DNA of 38,477 nt, taken from IMG/VR virus record IMGVR_UViG_3300038701_001196, positions 1 to 38,477 of that record; one strand, written 5' to 3'. Made by a program: the position numbers and the translations under genes. Source of the stretch: a virus. Shown here one piece after another: positions 11,779 to 21,609 of the stretch (positions within the stretch are counted from its first letter, which is position 1; each line of letters starts with the position of its first letter). The notes beneath the pieces are model-generated. The model made no database searches, was not told the DNA's origin, and was given only the letters and a program-made list of their open reading frames with translations.

Positions 11779-11884
11779 CGCCAGGGTAACTTAGTGAAAA
11801 CTCAGCGTTAATTTTGACCCCGCTTTGTGGCGGACAAGTCAGCCTAAGTCGGTTTATATTGATTTTTGACTGATGGAGTTTGCC

Positions 11885-12757
11885 ATGAGCAATCAAATTA
11901 CTGTTGCCACAGTGCAACAATACACAACCAACGTACAGCTGTTACTTCAACAGCGGGGTTCCAAGCTCCGCGATGCCGTGACCATGGGTTCTTATGTGGG
12001 CAAGGCAGCCAAGGCCGTTGAGCAGATTGGGCAGGTCACCGCTCAAAAGCGCACCAGTCGTCACGCAGACACCCCCCTGATCGAAACCCCGCATGATGCC
12101 CGATGGGTATTCCCGCAGGATTACGAGTGGGCGGACCTGATTGACGATCAGGATAAGTTGCGGATGCTGATTGATCCCACCAGTCCTTACGCAATCAATG
12201 GTGCATACGCCATCGGTCGCGGTATTGATGACGAGATCATTTCCGCGTTCTTTGGTACGTCCAAGACCGGGGAAAACGGGTCTACCGACACTGCGTTCGA
12301 CACCTCGAATCAGCAAGTGGGCGCTGACTCTTCTGGCCTGACCGTCGCCAAGCTGCGCGAGGCAAAGAAAATCCTGGCTTCGAATGAAGTCGATCTGGAT
12401 ATGGACCCGCTGTATATCGCCGTCACCGCCACTCAGCTGGATAACCTGTTAGCGACAACCCAGGTGACCAGTTCTGATTACAACAGCGTCAAAACGCTGG
12501 TTGAGGGACGAGTCGACACCTTCATGGGGTTCAAATTTATCCACTGTGAACGCTTGGGTGTAGATGGTTCCAGCAACCGCCGTGTTCCGGCATGGGCGCG
12601 TTCTGGTATGCACTTGGGTATGTGGAATGATATCAACTCACGAATTACTGAACGAGACGACAAGTCTTACTCGACTCAGGTATACGTCAAAGGAACTTTT
12701 GGCGCTACCCGTACCGAGGAAGGCAAAATTGTTGAAATTCTGTGTTCCGAATCGTAA
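11885..12757 (+). CDS. Major capsid protein, 290 aa
   Basis: The shell subunit of the head. MSNQITVATVQQYTTNVQLLLQQRGSKLRDAV opens a sequence typical of the BPP-1-type podovirus capsid family, with HADTPLIETPHDARWVFPQDYEWADLID (about 62-89), a variable central loop (GTSKTGENGSTDTAFDTSN) and a closing YVKGTFGATRTEEGKIVEILC. An HK97-like fold is expected. GGAG lies 7 bases before the ATG at 11885, so the longer frame from 11873 is not used. A leader of about 100 bases precedes the gene and a terminator follows the next gene, marking this pair as a high-expression unit. Confidence 0.92.
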   Translation: MSNQITVATVQQYTTNVQLLLQQRGSKLRDAVTMGSYVGKAAKAVEQIGQVTAQKRTSRHADTPLIETPHDARWVFPQDYEWADLIDDQDKLRMLIDPTSPYAINGAYAIGRGIDDEIISAFFGTSKTGENGSTDTAFDTSNQQVGADSSGLTVAKLREAKKILASNEVDLDMDPLYIAVTATQLDNLLATTQVTSSDYNSVKTLVEGRVDTFMGFKFIHCERLGVDGSSNRRVPAWARSGMHLGMWNDINSRITERDDKSYSTQVYVKGTFGATRTEEGKIVEILCSES

Positions 12758-12767
12758 GGGGTGACCA

Positions 12768-13271
12768 ATGAGCACTAAGAACAGCGATATTATCGCTAAT
12801 TATGAAGCAGTACCTTCTGTGGTCAATCGGACACAGGAGTTTCATGGTCGCCTTCGGGTAGCTCAGGGTTCCCTTGAGTTGGCCACAGGTGATCTCGCGC
12901 TGAACGACCTGGTGATGCTTGTACCACTGCCCGCCAATGCTTCCGTGGCTTCTATCAGACTGGCAGCAGACGATCTGGATAGTGGTAGTGTGGCGCTTCT
13001 GTGGGATGTGGGCCTGTACACTAAAGACGGTGTAGTGGTTTCTGCTGACTGTTACGCCAGCGACATCACGCTCGGTCAGGCGGCCACCGCATTCACTGAA
13101 TACGCCTTTGAAGCGCGCAACATCAGTGCATGTGGTCAGATGGTGTGGGAAGACGCCGGTGCCACTTCCGATCCGGGCGGTATTTACTACGTCGGGATGC
13201 TCGTAGCCACAGCGCCCGCCACCGCGGCTGCCGGCACATTGTCATTCATCATCGAGTACGTCATCGACTAA
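12768..13271 (+). CDS. Capsid cement/decoration-like protein, 167 aa
   Basis: Directly follows the capsid gene and precedes a terminator, the position of the BPP-1 cement protein Bbp16. The sequence is beta-rich (GRLRVAQGSLELATGDLALNDLVMLVPLPANASVASIRLAADDL..., ending FIIEYVID), consistent with a jelly-roll that stabilises the head. Sequence identity to Bbp16 cannot be judged here, so the assignment rests on position and fold-like composition. Confidence 0.72.
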   Translation: MSTKNSDIIANYEAVPSVVNRTQEFHGRLRVAQGSLELATGDLALNDLVMLVPLPANASVASIRLAADDLDSGSVALLWDVGLYTKDGVVVSADCYASDITLGQAATAFTEYAFEARNISACGQMVWEDAGATSDPGGIYYVGMLVATAPATAAAGTLSFIIEYVID

Positions 13272-13281
13272 CGCCACTTCG

Positions 13282-13305
13282 GGGGCCTCCGGGCCCCTGC
13301 TTTTT
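13282..13305 (+). terminator. Rho-independent terminator after the capsid and cement genes
   Basis: GGGGCC (13282-13287), loop TCCG, GGCCCC (13292-13297), then TGCTTTTT. It lies inside the late operon, so it probably reduces transcription of the tail genes relative to capsid and cement. Confidence 0.88.
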
Positions 13306-13321
13306 ATCAACGGAGTAACCC

Positions 13322-13504
13322 ATGGCGAAACAATTTATTGATGCCGATATTACTACGGAAATGGACAACATGGCCATCAGTAGCGGGGCTGCCCTGACGC
13401 TGACCAACGATGTCCGTATTCTGTACGACGATGCCCTTGACACATCGGTTCTTTACGCAACCATCACGCGTATCCGCGATAAAATTTTGGAAAATGAGCA
13501 GTAA
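13322..13504 (+). CDS. Small late protein, 60 aa
   Basis: MAKQFIDADITTEMDNMAISSGAALTLTNDVRILYDDALDTSVLYATITRIRDKILENEQ. GGAG lies 6 bases before the ATG and the stop overlaps the next start (TAATG). No domain is recognised. The position between cement and tail-tube genes suggests a head-completion or assembly factor. Confidence 0.75.
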   Translation: MAKQFIDADITTEMDNMAISSGAALTLTNDVRILYDDALDTSVLYATITRIRDKILENEQ

Positions 13505-14064
13505 TGCCGTCAGTCGTCGACATTGCCAACAAGGCTCTGGACAAGCTCGGGGCTTCCAAAATTATCAATATCGACGACGGTACGAAAAACGCCGATCTTT
13601 GTAAAAGGGCGTGGCCGCTCATCCGCGACGAGCTTCTTCGCCGGCACCCTTGGAACTTTGCGACCGTGCGGACAAGCCTTGCGCCGTCTGCCAGTCCTCC
13701 TGACTGGGGGTTCTCCCGATCGTTTGACTTCCCGACAGACCTGCTTCGATTAATCGAGATTCGGGATGCTGACGCCATCGACTACCAAGTCGAAGGGCGA
13801 GCAATACTGACCAATGAGTCAGTACTGTATATTCGATACATCGCCAGGGTAGATGACCCCAACCAATATGATACGGCCTTCATTGAACTGGCCGCTGCCC
13901 GACTGGCTTATGAGTTGTGCGAGGCGCTGACTCAGAGCAACACCAAGAAGAAATCACTGGAGGGTGATATGGTGGCCGCCATGACAGAAGCGACTCTTGC
14001 TGACGGAATGGAGAACCCGCCCGCAGAATACGCAGAGGATGATTGGCTAAAGGCGAGGTACTGA
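13504..14064 (+). CDS. Tail tubular protein A-like adaptor (T7 gp11-type), 186 aa
   Basis: Forms the ring between portal and tail nozzle. The N-terminal IANKALDKLGASKIINIDDGTKNADLCKRAWPLIRDELLRRHPWNFA (about 6-52) is the characteristic start of this family (ALDKLG..., then RDELLR-HPWNFA). The helical C-terminal part (AFIELAAARLAYELCEALTQS) matches the family's bundle. It is followed by the nozzle protein, as in T7-like phages. Confidence 0.9.
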   Translation: MPSVVDIANKALDKLGASKIINIDDGTKNADLCKRAWPLIRDELLRRHPWNFATVRTSLAPSASPPDWGFSRSFDFPTDLLRLIEIRDADAIDYQVEGRAILTNESVLYIRYIARVDDPNQYDTAFIELAAARLAYELCEALTQSNTKKKSLEGDMVAAMTEATLADGMENPPAEYAEDDWLKARY

Positions 14065-14067
14065 TCC

Positions 14068-16242
14068 GTGCCAAAAGCATCACCTATTCAGAATTCATTT
14101 AATGCTGGCGAATTGTCCCCGCAACTCAAAGGGCGAGAAGACCTGCAGAAATATGCCTACGGGTGTGAGATTCTTGAAAATCTAATACCTAAAGTCCATG
14201 GTCCCGCACAGAAGCGCCCCGGCACACGATTCGTCAGGGAGGTCAAGGATTCCGGATCAGCAGTGCGACTGATTCCTTTCCGTCGCAGCAATGACGAAGC
14301 ATATATTCTCGAATTCGGTGATGAGTATATCCGATTCTACCGGAATGGGGGGATCATCCTGGATGGCGGGTCTCCTTATGAGATAACCACCCCTTATACG
14401 GTATCTGATTTAGTTGATCTGGACTACGCTCAGTCAGTTGATGTCATGTATATCACCCATCCTGACCGACCGCCGAGAAAGCTGCTGCGAATGGGCGATA
14501 CTGACTGGTCTATTGAGACTGTTCAATTCGCGTGGCCGCCGTTCAACGATGATAATATCGATGAGTCATTGACCGTAACTGCGTCCGCGGTTACCGGAAC
14601 AGGGATCACACTCACCGCGTCTGATGATATTTTTGTGGCTAGTGACGTAGGTCGTTCTTTTCGCATGTCGGAGCTGATCCGTTCGAAGTATGATCCATGG
14701 CAGAGCGGAGATTCGGTTACATCCGGCGAGCTATTATACGCCAGCACCAACGTGTATGAATCCACCGGGAGCGGCACTACCGGTATTCGCGTCCCTGTCC
14801 ATGATGAGGGTACTGAAAGCGATGGTTCCGTTGACTGGATATACCGACACAGTGGTTCCGGGTACGCCGTGATAACAGCGTTCACCAGTGCCGCTGAGGT
14901 TACTGCAACCGTGGTATCTCGACTCCCTAACAGCGCCACCAGCGGCACACGTCGATGGTCGTTAGGGGCATGGTCGCAGACTACCGGATACCCAGGGTCC
15001 GTAACCTTTTATGAAGACAGGTTATGGTTTGCCGGGAACAGGGAAAACCCTCAGACACTGTGGGCCTCGGTCACAGGTGACTATGAGAACCATAAATACG
15101 GTACTACTGACGATGCTGCGTTGAACTACACGATTAACTCTCAGGATAGTAGCAAAATTGAATGGCTTGACCCCAGCAGGGTGCTGGTCATCGGTACAGA
15201 CTCCAGTGAGTACACGCTTAGTGCGTCGGCAACATCGGAGCCAGTCACCCCCACGAATGTGAGGATTATCCCGCAGACCAGCTATGGAACATCGAACAAT
15301 ATTCGACCGCTGCGAGTGGGGCTGGTGACATTATTTGTTCAGCGGTCGTCTCGGAAACTCAGGGAGTATATCTACAGCTTTGATTCCGATTCCTACGTTG
15401 CCGCTGATATGACGGTGCTTGCTGAACATATCAGTGGTGATGGGTTTATCGCAATGGCATACCAGCAGGAACCCGACCAGGTGGTATGGTTGCTGCGTGA
15501 CGACGGTGTTTTAATCGGCCTCACTTACGAACGTCAGGAAAATGTCATAGGGTGGCACCGTCACCCGATGGTCAATGGTGAAGTGGAGTCTATTGCCACC
15601 ATACCCCATTGGGACGGCGATCAGGATGTGCTCTGGATGGTGGTGAAGCGCACAATCGATGGGTCAGTGGTTCGGTACGTAGAGTACGTTGAGAAATATC
15701 GAACAGACGACACCGCGTTGTTCCTAGATTGTGGGGCAAGCTATGATGGATCACCGACCACGACGATCACTGGTGCTGATCATCTCGAAGGGGAAACCGT
15801 ATCGGTCATGGTGGACGGCTCCGTTCATCCAAACAGGACCGTATCGTCAGGAACGATCAGCCTACAGCGGGAAGGGTCGAAGGTCCAGTTGGGACTCCCG
15901 CTTACTGCCCGCTTGAGAACAATGCCGCTGTCGGCAGGAAGCGCTGACGGTACTGCCCAGGGCAAGATATCCAGAATCAATACGCTGTCTCTCCGATTGC
16001 AGGATACGGGTCCGGGGTTGTATTATGGTTCTCAGCTCGCCCCGTCGTTGGATGAGCTCCACATGAGAAATGCAGCAGATGATATGGATTCCCCCATACC
16101 CTTATATTCAGGAGATTTCGTCAATTTGTCATGGCCTGACGGATACCGGGAGGGAATGAACCAGATTCAGATTGAGCACCGGTTACCGACGCCATTCACA
16201 TTAATATCCCTGATGCCCCAGGTGAATGTCAGTGATCGTTAG
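14068..16242 (+). CDS. Tail tubular protein B-like nozzle (T7 gp12-type), 724 aa
   Basis: Forms the tip of the short tail and carries the tailspikes. The N-terminal SPIQNSFNAGELSPQLKGREDLQKYAYGCEILENLIPKVHGPAQKRPGTRFV is the hallmark of the podovirus tail nozzle family (FNAGE-SP-L-GR-D...N-P---GP--RRPGT). The middle is a beta-propeller-like region with WFAGNRENPQTLWAS (about 324-338). GTG start; its stop overlaps the start of the next gene. Length is typical. Confidence 0.93.
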   Translation: MPKASPIQNSFNAGELSPQLKGREDLQKYAYGCEILENLIPKVHGPAQKRPGTRFVREVKDSGSAVRLIPFRRSNDEAYILEFGDEYIRFYRNGGIILDGGSPYEITTPYTVSDLVDLDYAQSVDVMYITHPDRPPRKLLRMGDTDWSIETVQFAWPPFNDDNIDESLTVTASAVTGTGITLTASDDIFVASDVGRSFRMSELIRSKYDPWQSGDSVTSGELLYASTNVYESTGSGTTGIRVPVHDEGTESDGSVDWIYRHSGSGYAVITAFTSAAEVTATVVSRLPNSATSGTRRWSLGAWSQTTGYPGSVTFYEDRLWFAGNRENPQTLWASVTGDYENHKYGTTDDAALNYTINSQDSSKIEWLDPSRVLVIGTDSSEYTLSASATSEPVTPTNVRIIPQTSYGTSNNIRPLRVGLVTLFVQRSSRKLREYIYSFDSDSYVAADMTVLAEHISGDGFIAMAYQQEPDQVVWLLRDDGVLIGLTYERQENVIGWHRHPMVNGEVESIATIPHWDGDQDVLWMVVKRTIDGSVVRYVEYVEKYRTDDTALFLDCGASYDGSPTTTITGADHLEGETVSVMVDGSVHPNRTVSSGTISLQREGSKVQLGLPLTARLRTMPLSAGSADGTAQGKISRINTLSLRLQDTGPGLYYGSQLAPSLDELHMRNAADDMDSPIPLYSGDFVNLSWPDGYREGMNQIQIEHRLPTPFTLISLMPQVNVSDR

Positions 16243-16651
16243 AGAATGGCGACAAGGAGACATGGACAGCATCGAGATTCGTCCAGAACAAGACTATGTT
16301 ACCGAATGGTTGATGCAGGATGACCCAGTGCTCCATGATCTCTCTGAGGTGGGACTTTTGAAGACCATTGAGGATAACGGCAGAGTCGTAGCCATTCTTG
16401 GTGCTTGTCCTGAATGGGACGGCAGGGCGACACTATGGGCACTGATCTCCAAACAGGCAACGTACGGTATTACGCCTATCGCGAAAGAGTTACTTGACGG
16501 ATTGCCGTTCTTCCGCGTCGAGGCCACCGTGGACGTGGGGTTCAAACAGGGAATAAAATGGCTCACACACATGGGATTTGAAATCGAAGGATATCTTCGT
16601 AAATACCGACCGGACGGGAAAGATATGATCATGATGGCCAAGGTAGACTGA
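16226..16651 (+). CDS. GNAT-like internal virion protein, 141 aa
   Basis: The sequence fits the small acetyltransferase-fold proteins found after the nozzle gene in T7-like phages (T7 gp13 position): SIEIRPEQDYVTEWLMQDDP, then GRVVAILGACPEWDGRATLWALISKQA, and RVEATVDVGFKQGIKWLTHMGFEIEGYLRKYRPDGKDMIMMAKVD at the C-terminus, where GFKQGIKWLTHMGFEIEGYLRKY is the usual last helix and strand of a GNAT domain. The acetyl-CoA P-loop (Q/R-x-x-G-x-G/A) is not evident, so it may be structural rather than an active enzyme. The start could be the ATG at 16226 or the GTG at 16232, which is better spaced from AGGTG. Confidence 0.75.
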   Translation: MSVIVREWRQGDMDSIEIRPEQDYVTEWLMQDDPVLHDLSEVGLLKTIEDNGRVVAILGACPEWDGRATLWALISKQATYGITPIAKELLDGLPFFRVEATVDVGFKQGIKWLTHMGFEIEGYLRKYRPDGKDMIMMAKVD

Positions 16652-16653
16652 AC

Positions 16654-17040
16654 ATGGCATGGGCTAACTGGTTAGGGGCCGGACTACAAGCTGTTGGCGC
16701 GTTGAACCAAGGTAAGATGGCGCAACAGTCCGCCGAGTACAATGCGCAACTGAATGATATATCGACGGGAGTGCGTGAACGGGCTATCCTTCGTGCGTAT
16801 GATCAAACGCGAGGGACTACCCGGACAAATATCGCGAAAAGCGGTGTAACAACATCAGGCACACCTATGGCGGTGATCGCCGAATCGGCGGCTAACGCAG
16901 AGCTGGACTTGTTGAATAATCGGGTATTTGGTCAACTTGAATCAGGACGATTACGTCGCGGGGGCGAATACGCTCGCAGCGCGTCTAAATTACAAGCAGG
17001 CGCTGCATTATTAACGGAAGTGGGAAGAACTTATGCCTAA
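16654..17040 (+). CDS. Internal virion protein B-like (T7 gp14-type), 128 aa
   Basis: In T7-like phages this type of protein is ejected first and forms the pore in the outer membrane. The N-terminus WANWLGAGLQAVGALNQGK is a moderately hydrophobic glycine-rich segment. It is followed by helices and the family pattern SGVTTSGTPMAVIAESAANAELDLLNNRVFGQLESGRLRRGGEYARSASKLQAGAALL. It overlaps the next gene by 8 bases. Order nozzle, GNAT-like, gp14-like, gp15-like, gp16-like matches T7. Confidence 0.82.
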   Translation: MAWANWLGAGLQAVGALNQGKMAQQSAEYNAQLNDISTGVRERAILRAYDQTRGTTRTNIAKSGVTTSGTPMAVIAESAANAELDLLNNRVFGQLESGRLRRGGEYARSASKLQAGAALLTEVGRTYA

Positions 17041-18808
17041 GCTCAATATTTACGATCAGCAGGTGTCTCCGAGGGCGAATCCGTCAAGCCCTGCTGATTT
17101 TGGTGCGGGTGTTAGTGAGGCAACAAAGCAGATTGGTTCCCAGCTTAGTGATATCGCTCAGCGCTCTCGTCAGCGATCCGAAACCATTGACCGGGTGCGC
17201 CTGCAAAACCAGTTTGATCAGCAAGCCATTGCCCTCCGTGAAGAATTTATCACCGGGGAAGATATATCTGATCCACAGGCTATCGACCGGTACCGCCAGC
17301 AAATAAACCAGCTGCGGGAAAATGTGACCGGTGATCATTCAGGTAGTGCCTCCAGCCGCGGCCTGCTGAAAACGACGTTGCTGAACCAAGAAGGTCAGTA
17401 CGTCAAAATGCTCATGGGTGACCAGATCAAGGCTCAACAGGCGATGATACTGGGCACTGTTGAGCAGACAGTCAATTCACTGACATCTGTCGCCATGACA
17501 TCACCCGACACCATGGATGACGCCCTGGTGGAGTTTGAAGCACAGATCAATGAACTAGCGCCGGCACTAACGGAGGAACAGGAGCAGAAGTACCGACAGG
17601 CGGGTCGTGAGCAGATCATGTCGTCCACAGTCATGGCATATTTGCAGAAGGGCGATTACCAGACCGCCAAGATGCTCATGGCCGATGATCGGTTTAAGCA
17701 GACACTGAGTCCAGATACGTCGCGAAAATTGAGAATTGACACCGCGGTGCAGGAATCGAAGGTGTTGGAGAAAGAACAGGCGGTCAAGGACCGTATCGCC
17801 AGCTACACCATGACGATTGGTCGGAACTTGACCCCCGAAGAAGTCGAGCGGGTAAAACTGCTACCCGACAAGCCGGGCGATATGACACCGGCGGACAAGA
17901 TTGCCGAATACGAGGTAATTACTGGCAAACCCGCGTCCCAGCAGATTGTGGACAAGTTCATGGGTACTGAGGAAAGTGGGTATGGCACCAGCCTGAGAGG
18001 CAGGGCGCTCAAAACGATTAATAACAACACGATGGCCTACAGTAAAGGGTTGTTGTCAGAGCAGGACGCAATGGAGTACCAGAGCGCTATTTACGAAGCA
18101 TACGGGCCTAAAAGCTACACTGACCCCGTTAATGGAATGAGTCGCACTGTCCAGCCGTCCATGCCGCCAGCAGTCAAAGAGGCACTGGATCAGGGTTCTG
18201 GTGTTTATGGGCCAATATCAATGGGTGGAGAGTCCGGGGGAACCAGTGTTGATCCCGACAGCGCTGCCGGGGGCGCCGAGGTTCCTGAAGGTGAGTCATT
18301 ATGGGAGTTGGGGTCGTTCTTGACTGGCCCGGGAGCCGCTGTATCCAGGGTGTTAATGAAAGCACCGTTCACTGAAGGGCTTGACGTGGACCCTCGTTTT
18401 CAGCGTGCGGCGATGACTGCGCTGCAGATGCAGAACGATATCGTGGACGGTATTCGCCCGGAAGGACGGATCGCAGAACAATATCGCCAGGATTTGAAAG
18501 ACACGGTTCAGATCGAACCGGCCCTGTGGGATAACGAAGTAGCGTTGCGTCAGCGGTTAATCACGATCGATGACAATCTCAAAGGTAAGTACAGCAAACT
18601 GATGAACGTGATCGAAAACCCCCAGAATTCAAGCGTCGCCGAGAGACAAGACGCCCTTCAGTTAATGAAAAATATTGAATACGCCCGTAACAGGCTCAAT
18701 GTCCCCCCGCGAGTGAAGTCCGCGAAAGAGGCACTGGACAGCTACCCCCCGGGAACTGTCGTCATCATGCCTGACGGAACCGCTCGTAAAGTACCGGAGC
18801 AGCGCTGA
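17033..18808 (+). CDS. Internal virion protein C-like (T7 gp15-type), 591 aa
   Basis: A long, helical, Gln/Arg/Glu-rich protein (MPKLNIYDQQVSPRANPSSPADFGAG, then VSEATKQIGSQLSDIAQRSRQRSETIDRVRLQNQFDQQAIALREEF), as expected for the ejected conduit protein. The middle (about 365-410) has a Gly/Ser/Asp-rich linker (GVYGPISMGGESGGTSVDPDSAAGGAEVPEGESL). No catalytic motif is seen. The last base of the stop is the first base of the next start (18808). Confidence 0.82.
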   Translation: MPKLNIYDQQVSPRANPSSPADFGAGVSEATKQIGSQLSDIAQRSRQRSETIDRVRLQNQFDQQAIALREEFITGEDISDPQAIDRYRQQINQLRENVTGDHSGSASSRGLLKTTLLNQEGQYVKMLMGDQIKAQQAMILGTVEQTVNSLTSVAMTSPDTMDDALVEFEAQINELAPALTEEQEQKYRQAGREQIMSSTVMAYLQKGDYQTAKMLMADDRFKQTLSPDTSRKLRIDTAVQESKVLEKEQAVKDRIASYTMTIGRNLTPEEVERVKLLPDKPGDMTPADKIAEYEVITGKPASQQIVDKFMGTEESGYGTSLRGRALKTINNNTMAYSKGLLSEQDAMEYQSAIYEAYGPKSYTDPVNGMSRTVQPSMPPAVKEALDQGSGVYGPISMGGESGGTSVDPDSAAGGAEVPEGESLWELGSFLTGPGAAVSRVLMKAPFTEGLDVDPRFQRAAMTALQMQNDIVDGIRPEGRIAEQYRQDLKDTVQIEPALWDNEVALRQRLITIDDNLKGKYSKLMNVIENPQNSSVAERQDALQLMKNIEYARNRLNVPPRVKSAKEALDSYPPGTVVIMPDGTARKVPEQR

Positions 18809-21609
18809 TGGCGGAACCTGTAAACAATGCTGCCCAAGAAACCGATGACTACTCGGACTGGGAGGTAGTAACACCATCGTCTCCTGATGCGGATACTGAT
18901 TACTCGGCATGGGAGATGGCCGAGATGACCGGTGGGGGTATGCCGTCATCTGAGGTCATGATGCAGCAGGGCATGGCTGGCGCGGTAGAGGGGTCTACTG
19001 GCCTGACTGGTATGATTGCCGGCGCTAAGTTTGGCGCTCAGGTGCCGGGCGGTCCTGCGGTAAAAGCTGTCACTACATTCACCGGTGGTGTGGCTGGGCT
19101 GATGTTTGGTGGCATGACAGGCAATAAGTTCCTTGAGCTGCTGGGTGTCCCTCAACCAGAACAACTCCCTGAATCTCAGCGCCCTGCTGCGTATGGCGCT
19201 CGTAGTCTCGGAGGGGCAGCTCCTTTTATCTTGGCACCGTATGCCGCAGGCGCAATGAACCTGAAGGTTGCTGACCAAGGTGTCGGTAAACTGGTCAATC
19301 GAATCATCAACACCGCCAAAACGCGACCTGTGTCTACTGGATTGGCTGAAGGTACGGCAGCAGTAAGCGCGGCAGGAATGTCTGCTGTCGCCGAATCCAT
19401 CTGGCCGGGCGAGACAGGCGTTCGCATTGGCGCGGAAGTCGTCGGCGGCATCGTTAATCCCGCTGCTCCCACAATGAGAGCATTTGGTGCGCTGTATAAT
19501 CAGGGTCGGAAATGGGTAACGACTGCAAAGGCGACAGAAACCCGTGCGGCCCAGTCCCTTCAGGAAATGTTCGAGGTCAGCAATGAGGACCCGTCGCTGT
19601 TAATTCGTGTCCTGCAGGAACAGGGGGTCATGGACGAGAATCGTGCCATTATCGACGAAGGGTTGACCCTTGCTCAACAGACGGGCTCGGAAACACTCGC
19701 CGCACTGCAGAACTACCTGATTAAATCAGACCCCGCGTTCTCTGAGAGCGTGAAAAAGAACACCATGGATTCGCTGGACGCTATGCGCGGCATTATTGCC
19801 CAACTGAGCAAGACCGGCGACCCTGAAGCGCTGACCGTGGCCGCCAAGGCGAAGTCGGTCTATGTGCGATCCCTTCTTCAAAGCATGGTTGACGGGGCCA
19901 CCGAGAACGCCGTGAGCACTGCTGCGCGGATCAGTGATGATACGCCTGACGCCAGGGCTGTTCTGAGCGCTAACGCTCGTGAGTCACTAGGGAACGTCAT
20001 CGGCGAGGTGCGTAAGGCAGAGAATCAACTATGGGGAGCAGTCCCTAACGACACCCCCGCCAACGTGATCAATCTTCGAGTGAAGAATGAACAAATTCGT
20101 GGCGAGATCACCCCGGTTCTCCGTGACAAGGAGATGCCCAAAATAGTCAGCGATTTTATCGAGTGGTCAGAAAAAGGACTTCCTGGAGAATCACTACTCG
20201 TAATTCCCGATCACCTTCGTCCTGAATTCACAGCACCGAAGGTCAATACCACTGTGGGTGATCTGAAGCAGATGCGGTCAAAACTGCTGGACATGGCCCG
20301 AGAGGCCAGTAATTCAGGCAACTATAGTCAGGCCCGCACATACAATGATCTGGCTGAGGCCGCGCTGGATGACATTGACGCCGCCTTCACGAACATTAAC
20401 GACGAAGCATATCAAAACGCCCGTCGGTTCTCGAAAGAAATGAATGATGTGTTCACCCGGTCATTTGTAGGCAAGGCCACCGCCACTGGGAAGTATGGTG
20501 ACAGGGTGGCACCAGAGCTATTACTCCGTAAAGCGCTGGCCACTGGCAAGGAAGCAGCTGACCTGAATTTTCAGCAGCTGGAAGAAGCCACTCGATTCCT
20601 TGAGGTGCGCGGCATGGGCAACGAGATCACCCAGGAAGCAACTAAGGTGATGATGGACGGCCAGGAGCGATTCGTGAGGCTCATGTTCGCAGAGGCCATT
20701 AATCCCACCACTATGCAGGTGAACACCAGTAAATTGGCTGAAAAGATGCGTCAGAACAAAGCGCTTCTGAACCGGTTCCCCGAGGTAGCGGAGGTGTTGA
20801 AGTCGGCAATGGTTTCAGAAACCAAACGCAAGACCGTCGAAGATTACGTTAAGGGAACTACGGCATTTATTCGCCAAAGCAAGGCGTTCGAGAAGCTGGC
20901 GAAAGGTGATCCTGTGGTTATCGCCGGACAGATGCTGGAGTCACCGAACATGGACCGCCAGATGCAGGATATGATCAACGTAATCAAGGGGTCGAAGTTG
21001 ACCGGTGCCAACGCCCAAGAGGCAAAGGCGGGACTGTCTGCTGCAATACATTCTGCAGCGCTGCGTAAGGCGAGAGACAGTCGCGGGAACATGGACCTGA
21101 CCAAATATCGAAACCTGATGACCAATCCGTCAGTACCGGGTGGCGATAACGCATTGGATTTAATGCTCAAGAAAAAGGTTATCGATAAAGACCATCATGA
21201 CGCGATTACTCGGATATTCGATATCATGGACAATATCGAAACCGCTTCTATTCCCGGGGTGATCGTGGAGCCCGTTAAGGGGTTATCTGACACAGTGATG
21301 AAGTTTTTTGCCCGTGTTGCTGGTTCCACTGCAGTCAGATCGGCATCCAAGGTAATGGGGAGCGGTGGTGCCACTATCCAAGCAACGGGTGCTGGTGCCA
21401 ATATGGCAGAATACCTATCCACCAAGATGAGTAAGGTGAACATGGACGACGTGTTCATTCGAGCGCTCAACGATAAGGATTTTCTGATAGAATTGCTGCA
21501 GAAGATTGATACGCCACAGCAGGCGGAGACACAAGCGCTGCGGATTAACGCATGGTTGCACCAGGCAACTATTGATATGGTCACCCCGGGTGAGGAAGAA
21601 CAGCAATGA
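18808..21609 (+). CDS. Large internal virion/DNA-ejection protein (T7 gp16 position), 933 aa
   Basis: The largest late protein. An acidic N-terminal tail with repeated DYSDWE/DYSAWE motifs (about 14-38) is followed by a long Gly/Ala-rich hydrophobic region (about 55-230; MAGAVEGSTGLTGMIAGAKFGAQ, GGVAGLMFGGMTG, GGAAPFILAPYAAGAM) that could insert into a membrane. The rest is helical. I see no lytic transglycosylase motif, unlike T7 gp16, so peptidoglycan digestion during entry may lie elsewhere or be absent. The assignment to ejection protein rests on order, size and hydrophobic region. Confidence 0.76.
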   Translation: MAEPVNNAAQETDDYSDWEVVTPSSPDADTDYSAWEMAEMTGGGMPSSEVMMQQGMAGAVEGSTGLTGMIAGAKFGAQVPGGPAVKAVTTFTGGVAGLMFGGMTGNKFLELLGVPQPEQLPESQRPAAYGARSLGGAAPFILAPYAAGAMNLKVADQGVGKLVNRIINTAKTRPVSTGLAEGTAAVSAAGMSAVAESIWPGETGVRIGAEVVGGIVNPAAPTMRAFGALYNQGRKWVTTAKATETRAAQSLQEMFEVSNEDPSLLIRVLQEQGVMDENRAIIDEGLTLAQQTGSETLAALQNYLIKSDPAFSESVKKNTMDSLDAMRGIIAQLSKTGDPEALTVAAKAKSVYVRSLLQSMVDGATENAVSTAARISDDTPDARAVLSANARESLGNVIGEVRKAENQLWGAVPNDTPANVINLRVKNEQIRGEITPVLRDKEMPKIVSDFIEWSEKGLPGESLLVIPDHLRPEFTAPKVNTTVGDLKQMRSKLLDMAREASNSGNYSQARTYNDLAEAALDDIDAAFTNINDEAYQNARRFSKEMNDVFTRSFVGKATATGKYGDRVAPELLLRKALATGKEAADLNFQQLEEATRFLEVRGMGNEITQEATKVMMDGQERFVRLMFAEAINPTTMQVNTSKLAEKMRQNKALLNRFPEVAEVLKSAMVSETKRKTVEDYVKGTTAFIRQSKAFEKLAKGDPVVIAGQMLESPNMDRQMQDMINVIKGSKLTGANAQEAKAGLSAAIHSAALRKARDSRGNMDLTKYRNLMTNPSVPGGDNALDLMLKKKVIDKDHHDAITRIFDIMDNIETASIPGVIVEPVKGLSDTVMKFFARVAGSTAVRSASKVMGSGGATIQATGAGANMAEYLSTKMSKVNMDDVFIRALNDKDFLIELLQKIDTPQQAETQALRINAWLHQATIDMVTPGEEEQQ

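Noticed and set aside
11779-11884. Terminator or promoter before the capsid gene
   Set aside because: CCGC-TTTGT-GGCGG is short, with no U-tract, and no -35/-10 pair with good spacing was convincing.
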